33,013 nt of DNA from a virus. This document shows positions 24,136-29,353 of this stretch, piece after piece; positions within the stretch are counted from its first letter, which is position 1, and every line of letters begins with the position of its first letter. The notes beneath the pieces were generated by a model that saw nothing but the letters and a program-made list of their open reading frames with translations, ran no database searches and had not been told where the DNA came from. The stretch is from positions 1-33,013 of IMG/VR virus record IMGVR_UViG_3300017735_000051; one strand, written 5' to 3'. A program made the translations under genes and the position numbers.

Positions 24136-24410
24136 CATGGTAGCCATCCATGCCATACGCATTCGCGTTTCAACGTCTTGCCAGTATCCAACACTGGCTC
24201 AGTGCATCCACCATCTGGGCTCCAGTTGTCATGGCATACTCTGCTCGACTGGCACTTAGGATTCAACACTCGCATCCATCGGCACTCGCACTGGGTAGTG
24301 GTCAGAGTGGAACGGATGACTAACTGCATCAGCATGGTGATGTCTAACTGAACCGACTGTCTGCTGACTGGCGAATCATCCCTGCACATCCATGTCTGTG
24401 TGGGAAGCAT
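24129..24410 (-). CDS. Possible Cys-rich small protein
   Basis: This 93-residue frame has eight Cys and several His and Trp residues in its length (CECRWMRVLNPKCQSS, VCHDNWSPDGGC, RECVWHGWLPCH), a pattern compatible with metal binding. Codon choice resembles the other genes of the module by eye. It ends inside the repeated leader of the 98-residue gene. There is no recognised family and no good ribosome site, so it could be a chance frame; an alternative short frame ending at 24088 overlaps it. Confidence 0.35.
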   Translation of the reverse strand: MLPTQTWMCRDDSPVSRQSVQLDITMLMQLVIRSTLTTTQCECRWMRVLNPKCQSSRVCHDNWSPDGGCTEPVLDTGKTLKRECVWHGWLPCH

Positions 24411-24413
24411 CGC

Positions 24414-24459
24414 TCAGTGTAATCACTGACTGCATCGGTGAGTGTAATTGCAACACTCA
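24414..24459. other. Two adjacent inverted repeats
   Basis: TCAGTG-TAAT-CACTGA (24414-24429) and TGAGTGT-AATTGCA-ACACTCA (24439-24459) are perfect inverted repeats 9 bases apart with related arms. The second loop contains AATTGC, a fragment of the 21-bp repeat core. There is no T-run, so they look more like protein-binding sites than terminators. They lie upstream of the module genes. Confidence 0.5.
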
Positions 24460-24536
24460 ATTAAAGAACGACCTACAGTCTGGTAAATATTTCGCCATAT
24501 GTAAAGGATAATCGTATAGCCTATAGGGTTGTCCAT
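24423..24536 (-). CDS. Possible 37-residue peptide
   Basis: The frame starts at the ATG at 24536 and begins MDNPIGYTIILYIWRNIYQT, a hydrophobic amphipathic N-terminal half, followed by IECCNYTHRCSQ. It would be spaced 12 bases from the Cys-rich frame that follows, in the same direction. Two inverted repeats (24414-24429 and 24439-24459) lie in and just after its 3' part. Evidence is limited to spacing and plausible composition. Confidence 0.25.
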   Translation of the reverse strand: MDNPIGYTIILYIWRNIYQTVGRSLIECCNYTHRCSQ

Positions 24537-24555
24537 AGTTTTGATATTCAACGAC

Positions 24556-24831
24556 TTACGTAATCAACACAGATATAAATACTGGGAATTCTACCCAATC
24601 TGCTACCATTAATAGCATACCTACCACCCTACCCACCCACCCATACCTCACCCTATACCCATCTCCCCAGTGCAGTATATATATACCACTCATGCGTGTG
24701 CACATGGCGGTAATGGACGAGAGGATGTCCACAGTAGTTGCTGAACACCAAGGACTTAGGGCATTTTGAGTATAAGGGGGGAGGGGGTCAAGCTTTGTTG
24801 TCTTTATTTTTTTTATATATATATAAGACAC
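24556..24831 (-). CDS. Doubtful ORF with a hydrophobic C-terminus
   Basis: This frame has 91 codons from 24831, or 45 from the ATG at 24690 (MSGIYILHWGD). The end, VGMLLMVADWVEFPVFISVL, is hydrophobic and could span a membrane. The middle is encoded by the G-rich repeat of the G-quadruplex motif, which argues for a chance frame. Its only support is that it is followed, 19 bases on, by another small frame in the same direction. Confidence 0.15.
   Translation of the reverse strand: MSYIYIKKIKTTKLDPLPPYTQNALSPWCSATTVDILSSITAMCTRMSGIYILHWGDGYRVRYGWVGRVVGMLLMVADWVEFPVFISVLIT
24627..24668 (-). other. G-quadruplex motif in the divergent region
   Basis: The minus strand reads GGGTGGGTGGGTAGGG (24642-24627), four G3 tracts with loops of 1, 1 and 2 bases, a canonical parallel-quadruplex pattern. 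Additional G3 and G4 tracts lie up to 24668. A separate GGGGGGAGGGGG lies on the plus strand at 24776-24787. Nearby are AT palindromes GTATATATATAC (24675-24686) and TTATATATATATAA (24813-24826). Confidence 0.7.
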
Positions 24832-24861
24832 CCCTTAAAAAAATTGATCATTCATTGCGCC

Positions 24862-24890
24862 TTGACAACTCATGAATTTCATTGCACATA
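24862..24890 (+). promoter_or_regulatory. Promoter candidate with perfect -35
   Basis: TTGACA (24862-24867), a 17-base spacer and a weak -10 (CACATA, 24885-24890) lie 6 bases before the ATG of a 26-residue frame. Only the -35 is convincing. The stretch from about 24540 to 24860 shows low-complexity and palindromic DNA and no secure gene. Confidence 0.3.
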
Positions 24891-24896
24891 GGTTCC

Positions 24897-24977
24897 ATGC
24901 TGGATAATTACGAGTTAAAGTTCGCGGGTTTTATGATTATCGTTGCCCTTATTATTATTATTATAATGTATGTATAA
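24897..24977 (+). CDS. Possible 26-residue single-span membrane peptide
   Basis: The frame reads MLDNYELKFAG followed by FMIIVALIIIIIMYV: a short polar head and a complete hydrophobic segment of about 15 residues, the layout of tiny phage membrane proteins (holin-like or regulatory). The Ile run is encoded by ATT repeats, so chance coding of a simple-sequence tract cannot be excluded. It lies on the plus strand before the small terminase gene, with a possible promoter upstream and a weak AGG ribosome site. Confidence 0.4.
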   Translation: MLDNYELKFAGFMIIVALIIIIIMYV

Positions 24978-24978
24978 T
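24973..24978 (+). promoter_or_regulatory. -10 box before repeat array B
   Basis: A perfect TATAAT lies at 24973-24978, with TG directly before it and an AT-rich -35 region (TTATTA at 24949-24954, 18 bases upstream). Transcription would start near 24985 and pass through repeat array B before the small terminase gene at 25075, so a protein bound to the repeats could block or time late transcription. A second TATAAT lies at 24962. Confidence 0.4.
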
Positions 24979-25067
24979 GGTATAGGTGTTGCAAAATTGC
25001 AATTGGTTATTGCAAAACTGCAATTGGGTTTACGGTAAAGCCAATTACAAAATTGCAAATGGGTTTA
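24975..25067 (+). repeat. 21-bp repeat array B at the late promoter region
   Basis: Units begin at 24991 (GCAAAATTGCAATTGG), 25012 (GCAAAACTGCAATTGG) and 25047 (ACAAAATTGCAAATGG), the first two exactly 21 bp apart. The flank TAATGGTATAGGTGTT (24975-24990) matches the flank of array A with one change. The 57-base block is about 80 percent identical to array A by eye. The reverse frame still reads like the end of the replication protein (KPNC..AITNC..ATPIPL), which suggests a duplication of that gene end or one conserved binding site. Confidence 0.8.
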
Positions 25068-25074
25068 AGAAAAC

Positions 25075-25662
25075 ATGAGTGCTGTTGAAGAGAAAGATCA
25101 GTTAATGCAAAGCATATCCAATGCTATTGTAGAAATTCAGCGCACAAAGGAAGCCGACAGGATTAAAAGCCTATCTAGGCACAATCCAGAAAAGGTAGCT
25201 AAAATACTCTATCTACACGCTCTGGGCTGTTCGCAGACAAATATGATCCGCAGGCACTCAATGTCCAGAAGCACAGTCGTGCAGGTGCTAGCGGACTACG
25301 CGGATTATACAAACTCCTTCAGGGAGCTAGGAGGACAGCTAGCGGCTAGGAGCTACATCAACTTGGAATCCCTAGAGGAAGACATGATTGATGCCCTTAG
25401 AATTAAACTAGAGGGTGGCTACGAGCCAGAGTTCAGGGATTTAAAGGAAATATCCATTGCTAAGGCAAACTCCCAGAGGCAGGCTATGACAGCCAGAGGC
25501 GAAGCATCCCAAGTAGTGGATGTAAATAATACATATACAGTTGATGACTTCAATGAAACATTATTAGCCGCTAGAAATCGCATAAAAAAAATAAAAGAGG
25601 AATCCATCGAAGCCCAAGTAGTAGAGGAAGGGGACTCAAGTGGACGAGGAAATTCTATCTAA
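25075..25662 (+). CDS. terS: Probable small terminase subunit
   Basis: This 195-residue protein has a DNA-binding-like N-terminal region: NPEKVAKILYLHALGCSQTN and then MIRRHSMSRSTVVQVLADY, a helix-turn-helix. A helical, charged middle follows (EEDMIDALRIKLEGGY, KEISIAKANSQRQ) and a disordered acidic tail. This layout, and its place as first gene of the packaging operon, three genes before the large terminase, support a DNA-recognition subunit. No strong family match is recalled. There is no Shine-Dalgarno site (TTTAAGAAAAC before ATG), and the leader is repeat array B. Confidence 0.65.
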   Translation: MSAVEEKDQLMQSISNAIVEIQRTKEADRIKSLSRHNPEKVAKILYLHALGCSQTNMIRRHSMSRSTVVQVLADYADYTNSFRELGGQLAARSYINLESLEEDMIDALRIKLEGGYEPEFRDLKEISIAKANSQRQAMTARGEASQVVDVNNTYTVDDFNETLLAARNRIKKIKEESIEAQVVEEGDSSGRGNSI

Positions 25663-25837
25663 GCTAAAAGAAATACTTGGTGAACATTACCCAAATTACT
25701 GCATTATCGTTCTGGATCAAGAGGGCGAGGTTCAGTCCGAATACACAACGGTATCCGTAGCCCGAATGCTACTCAGGGAAGCATCCTTGGATTTCAGGGA
25801 TGATAATGTAGAAGTTATTTGGGACGAAGAAGGTTAA
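25640..25837 (+). CDS. Small acidic protein
   Basis: This 65-residue protein starts at GTG, inside the end of the previous gene, with GGAAGGGG upstream as a ribosome site. It is strongly acidic (MDEEILSKLKEILGEHYPNY, VEVIWDEEG) with an alpha-beta-helix-beta pattern. It is directly followed by the sulfotransferase-like gene with no gap. No family is recognised. Confidence 0.7.
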   Translation: MDEEILSKLKEILGEHYPNYCIIVLDQEGEVQSEYTTVSVARMLLREASLDFRDDNVEVIWDEEG

Positions 25838-26497
25838 ATGATAAACAGAGAATTAAAAAAACTTATAATATTGCCCCCAAAAACTGGAACCGTTTCTTTT
25901 GAAAGCGTTTTTAAAAGACCCTTTTGCGGTTACGAAGCTTACGAAAGGTATTCTTTACTTAGAATCCATATGTATATTGAGGAAGCCATCGAACACCATA
26001 GCATACATGACATAGAAAATTGGACAATATACCAAACAGCTAGAAATCCAATGGATAGAGTCCCCTCCGCTTTTTTTCATCAAAAAAAGATGGTAAATAA
26101 GAATCGCGAACCAGTTAGTGTAGATTTTGAATACTTTGTAGAATACTTAAATGAAAACAGACATATACTAACAAAGGAAGGAAAAAAAATCTTTAAATTT
26201 TATGGACCCCAGAACGATAAAAATATTCCAAAAAAAACCAATAATGGGGGTCTTCGCTTTTATATACCACAGACTTTTTGGGCTGACCCAACTAAATATA
26301 ATGTAAAGTATATTAAGCTAGGAGAAGATAACTCCCAATTGTATGCAGATATGGGATTACCCGAGGATTTAGAACTACCCCACTGGAACCATGGAAAAAA
26401 CGGCAAAAATGGGTATGAATATCTCCATACGGACAAAACAAAGGAAATAATTAAGTCCTTGTACAAAGAGGATTTCTTAAAAATAAATTATGAGTAA
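25838..26497 (+). CDS. Sulfotransferase-like protein
   Basis: This 219-residue protein begins with KLIILPPKTGTVSFESVF: residues 14-20 PKTGTVS match the 5'-phosphosulfate-binding loop of PAPS-dependent sulfotransferases. Residues 67-80 (TARNPMDRVPSAFF) match the 3'-phosphate-binding RNPxDRxxS motif (Arg69, Ser77). The end (HTDKTKEIIKSLYKEDFLKI) matches the usual C-terminal helix of the family. Such enzymes move sulfate from PAPS to hydroxyl or amine groups of sugars, lipids or proteins. The substrate is unknown. It lies between the terminase genes and overlaps the hydroxylase gene by 8 bp, so the two are probably co-translated. Confidence 0.8.
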   Translation: MINRELKKLIILPPKTGTVSFESVFKRPFCGYEAYERYSLLRIHMYIEEAIEHHSIHDIENWTIYQTARNPMDRVPSAFFHQKKMVNKNREPVSVDFEYFVEYLNENRHILTKEGKKIFKFYGPQNDKNIPKKTNNGGLRFYIPQTFWADPTKYNVKYIKLGEDNSQLYADMGLPEDLELPHWNHGKNGKNGYEYLHTDKTKEIIKSLYKEDFLKINYE

Positions 26498-27098
26498 TCC
26501 CAGAGAAATTTATAACGCAAAAGAGCGTTTACCTTTTGAAATTAGAGAAATAGGCAAGTATGAACCCAAGGATCTAGTAGAAAAATTAAACAATATGGAT
26601 TCCAGCTCATGGTTGGAAGAATCGTGGAGGGCAAAAAAATTTAAAGTTCATTCCAATACCCAAGCTTTAAATATTTTCTGGGATCAGGGATGTTTAAAGG
26701 AAGATAGGCGCGGAAAGAAACACGAAAAAAATTACAATTCTTTGGGTTTTGAACAAGTTTTGAAGGATTTAAAGCCCTTATACGAAAAAGAATTTGGAAG
26801 TGGAGAATTTTACAGGGTTCTTATTACTAGATTGAATCCTCTCTCAAGCATACCTCCGCACTGCGACGGGGGTGCTTCTTTAATGAAGGCAAGAAGAACG
26901 CACATTCCTTTGATTACTAGTAAAAATGTTGAATTCAGGGTTGGTGAAAATTTGAATTCCATACACTTAGAGGTAGGGAAAGTCTACGAATTAAACAATG
27001 CTAGGAAGCATTCAGTATTTAATCCCACAAAGGAATTTAGAATTCATCTAATTATAGATTGGTTGCAGGACAAGGGCTTTTGGTTAAAAGAAGAATAA
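26490..27098 (+). CDS. 2-oxoglutarate/Fe(II) hydroxylase, aspartyl/asparaginyl beta-hydroxylase-like
   Basis: This 202-residue protein has SSIPPHCDGGASLMKARRTH (His124-x-Asp126, Arg136, His138), FRVGENLNSIHLEVGKVYEL and NNARKHSVFN (His174), then FRIHLIIDW (Arg184). The order H-x-D, R-x-H-x-P-L, G-x-x-Y-x-x-N, H, R matches the Asp/Arg hydroxylase group, with iron ligands His124, Asp126 and His174 likely and Arg184 for 2-oxoglutarate. Known members hydroxylate Asp, Asn, Arg or Pro in proteins or peptides. Coupling with the sulfotransferase suggests sequential modification of a common target, which is inference. The stop overlaps the terminase ATG. Confidence 0.8.
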   Translation: MSNPREIYNAKERLPFEIREIGKYEPKDLVEKLNNMDSSSWLEESWRAKKFKVHSNTQALNIFWDQGCLKEDRRGKKHEKNYNSLGFEQVLKDLKPLYEKEFGSGEFYRVLITRLNPLSSIPPHCDGGASLMKARRTHIPLITSKNVEFRVGENLNSIHLEVGKVYELNNARKHSVFNPTKEFRIHLIIDWLQDKGFWLKEE

Positions 27099-28747
27099 TG
27101 GAACTCACCTTTACTCCACATCCGCTCATAGAAGCCCCTACGGACGAAGAGATTGTTCTCTTAGGGGAAAGTGACCCCGAAGCCCTTCAAGAGCTTTATA
27201 GGGTGCGTGAGGGCGTTATAAGGGCATCACAGGAGGATCCCCTTCGCCATGGATTTGATCTAGAGGGTTGGGGAAGAATTAGGGAGGGCTTAAAGGAATA
27301 CAACGAAGTTTTAGCCCTAGGGGGCAACAGATCGGGAAAAACAACGGGGTGTGCAAAGCTAGTAATGGAAGCCGTTACAAAAAACTCAGATGGACACATC
27401 GTTTGCTTTAGCCAGAATGCAGACACCTCCGTCAAGGTTCAGCAAGCCGCAGTATGGGAAATGATGCCCAAGGAGTTTAAGAAAAAGACCAAGAGCATAG
27501 AGGGCTACATTAACTTCAGTATGCAAAATGGGTTCACTGGTAGTTCTTTTATTTTCCCAGACACCAAAACCCGAGTGGATTTCAAAACATATACCCAGTT
27601 TTCCAACAACCAAACCATCTTAGAGGGCTTTGAGTTTGGGTTCAAGGGAAACCCAGAGTTAAACATAGGTAGCTGGCTTGACGAGTATCTGGGGGATGCG
27701 GCACTAGTAAATACCCTCCGTTTTCGATTAGCCACTAGAAATTCAAAAATGCTACTGGGTTTTACGCCCATTGACGGATTTACGCCCTTCGTAGCAGAAT
27801 ACCAAAAAAATGCAAGGACACTGGCTACAAAGCCCGCAGAACTCCTAAGAAATGAAGAGGTTCCCGTAATTCAGTATGCGCCCTCCAGAGATGCCGCTGT
27901 TGTTTATTTGCACTCTGACGAAAACCCCTTTGGGGGATACGAGCGTATTAAAAAGGACTTAATAGATCGACCAGACGAGGAAATCATGGTCCGCGCATAT
28001 GGCATCCCAGTAAAAAGCATTACCTCACTCCTACCCCTTTTCTCTACAGAAGTTCAAGTTCTGGGAGAAGAAGAGAACTCCGAGGGATGGACTTTTCCAG
28101 ATGTTACTGGGGATGACTTTACGCACTATCAAGTAGTTGACCCCGCGGGAGCCAGAAACTTTTGTGCCCTTTGGGCTTCAGTCAACGCACAGGGCGAAGT
28201 ATTTATTTCAAAGGAGTTCCCAGAGAGATCACAATACGGGGAATGGGCTTTATTTGGAGAAAAATGGAAGTATGGTCCAGCTTCCAAAAAAATAGGATAC
28301 GATATACAGGGGTACTGTGCTCTATTTGATGAAATAGAAGAAGAACTGGGCATTGAGGTATTTGAGCGCATAGGGGACTCTAGGTACTTTGCTAGAGAAA
28401 ATGAAAACAATTTAGACTTATTTGCTTCTTTCTCTGAGTACGGATATGACTTTGTTCCCTCGGATGGCAGGAGGGAAGTAGTGGGCATTCAGGCACTTGA
28501 TGACTGGTTTTCTTATAATCCAAACTACGAGCTGGATGATGCCAATAAGCCCCAGTGTTTTATACACGAATCCTGTGAGAATTTAATAGACAGTCTTATA
28601 AATTACAATGCTCAAGGAAAATCCGACGAAGCACTCAAGGACTTCTTTGATTTAATTAGGTATTTGCGAATGGCAAATTCTGGAGATGGACCAATACACT
28701 ACACGGACGCTGACTTTGAGCAGGTTCGATTAACAGGGGGATATTAA
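27098..28747 (+). CDS. terL: Large terminase subunit
   Basis: The product has 549 residues from the ATG at 27098 (TAATG overlap); the longer frame from 27059 would overlap the hydroxylase gene by 40 bp. The ATPase domain has Walker A GGNRSGKT (75-82) and a Walker-B-like IGSWLDEYLG (about 191-200). The nuclease domain shows YQVVDPAGARNF (Asp about 347) and later acidic residues (RIGDSRYFAREN, FDLIRYLRM). It translocates and cuts DNA at the portal. Position before the portal gene supports the call. The P-loop and sequence type are unlike T7 gp19, so packaging mode is not assigned. Confidence 0.92.
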   Translation: MELTFTPHPLIEAPTDEEIVLLGESDPEALQELYRVREGVIRASQEDPLRHGFDLEGWGRIREGLKEYNEVLALGGNRSGKTTGCAKLVMEAVTKNSDGHIVCFSQNADTSVKVQQAAVWEMMPKEFKKKTKSIEGYINFSMQNGFTGSSFIFPDTKTRVDFKTYTQFSNNQTILEGFEFGFKGNPELNIGSWLDEYLGDAALVNTLRFRLATRNSKMLLGFTPIDGFTPFVAEYQKNARTLATKPAELLRNEEVPVIQYAPSRDAAVVYLHSDENPFGGYERIKKDLIDRPDEEIMVRAYGIPVKSITSLLPLFSTEVQVLGEEENSEGWTFPDVTGDDFTHYQVVDPAGARNFCALWASVNAQGEVFISKEFPERSQYGEWALFGEKWKYGPASKKIGYDIQGYCALFDEIEEELGIEVFERIGDSRYFARENENNLDLFASFSEYGYDFVPSDGRREVVGIQALDDWFSYNPNYELDDANKPQCFIHESCENLIDSLINYNAQGKSDEALKDFFDLIRYLRMANSGDGPIHYTDADFEQVRLTGGY

Positions 28748-29166
28748 TGAAAGCAAAAGAACTAGCAGAAAAATACGGGGTTACTCCCATGCAAATAGGT
28801 AAAATACGCAAAGAAGTTTGCAGTGAAGAAGATTATTGCACGAAAACCAGAGAAATATCAAATTTTGGAGTATCAAAGATTGACGAGTATTTTAAAAAGA
28901 AGGACGACGCAATTATTGAACCCAAATTCGTTAGGGTTCAAATTTTAACTCCAACGCCAAATCCGTTGTTCTGGTATTGCAAATTATTAGAAAAACCCGT
29001 TAGAAAAGTTACGGTTAATGTTCCCCATACGCATAGGGGGTTAATGAGACGGAACTTAATATTCAAAGCCCAAGTAATAAATAAGGGTGGAGAAGATTTT
29101 TATAGACATGAAATAATCTATCAGCGTGAAATCATCAGACAAGAAAGAATTAAGAAAGTTTATTAG
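28747..29166 (+). CDS. HTH-containing small protein
   Basis: This 139-residue protein starts by TAATG overlap with the terminase gene. Residues 1-25 (MKAKELAEKYGVTPMQIGKI) look like a helix-turn-helix. The middle is basic with beta character (KFVRVQILTPTPNPLFWYCK), followed by a helical basic end (EIIYQREIIRQERIKK). A DNA- or RNA-binding or packaging-accessory role is possible. No family is recognised. Confidence 0.7.
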   Translation: MKAKELAEKYGVTPMQIGKIRKEVCSEEDYCTKTREISNFGVSKIDEYFKKKDDAIIEPKFVRVQILTPTPNPLFWYCKLLEKPVRKVTVNVPHTHRGLMRRNLIFKAQVINKGGEDFYRHEIIYQREIIRQERIKKVY

Positions 29167-29326
29167 CAGACACTCAAGTGCATTTGTTGATTGGGAAATC
29201 CTTCATAGAACCTACAAGGACTCAATGGACGAAATCCCCTTGGATAACTTTTTGGATCTAATCGGAAGAGATAGACTGTGGTATAATACTTTTTTAAATA
29301 ACATTAAAGTCAGGTTGAAAAAATAA
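29126..29326 (+). CDS. Small basic protein before the portal
   Basis: This 66-residue protein starts at GTG within the end of the previous gene (41-bp overlap). It begins MKSSDKKELRKFISRHSSAF and contains LDNFLDLIGRDRLWYNTFLN, a compact helical pattern. The portal promoter overlaps its last codons. No family is recognised. Confidence 0.6.
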   Translation: MKSSDKKELRKFISRHSSAFVDWEILHRTYKDSMDEIPLDNFLDLIGRDRLWYNTFLNNIKVRLKK

Positions 29327-29344
29327 AAACAACTGTGATATAAT
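29315..29344 (+). promoter_or_regulatory. Sigma-70-like extended -10 promoter for the portal gene
   Basis: TTGAAA (29315-29320), an 18-base spacer and TATAAT (29339-29344) are seen, with TGA directly before the -10. The portal ATG follows after 9 bases, so the predicted transcript has a leader of only two or three bases. The element is almost the same design as the HNH promoter on the other strand. It would allow the structural genes to be expressed apart from the packaging genes. Confidence 0.65.
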
Positions 29345-29353
29345 CCCAACTCC

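Noticed and set aside
24088-24162. 24-residue frame ending on the ATG of the 98-residue gene
   Set aside because: It may be a leader peptide, but the overlap with the larger Cys-rich frame and lack of a ribosome site leave it unsupported as a gene; it is reported only as part of the repeated-leader finding.
24627-24787. CRISPR array or telomere-like repeat
   Set aside because: The C/G tracts are irregular, with no unit-spacer pattern and no constant repeat length.
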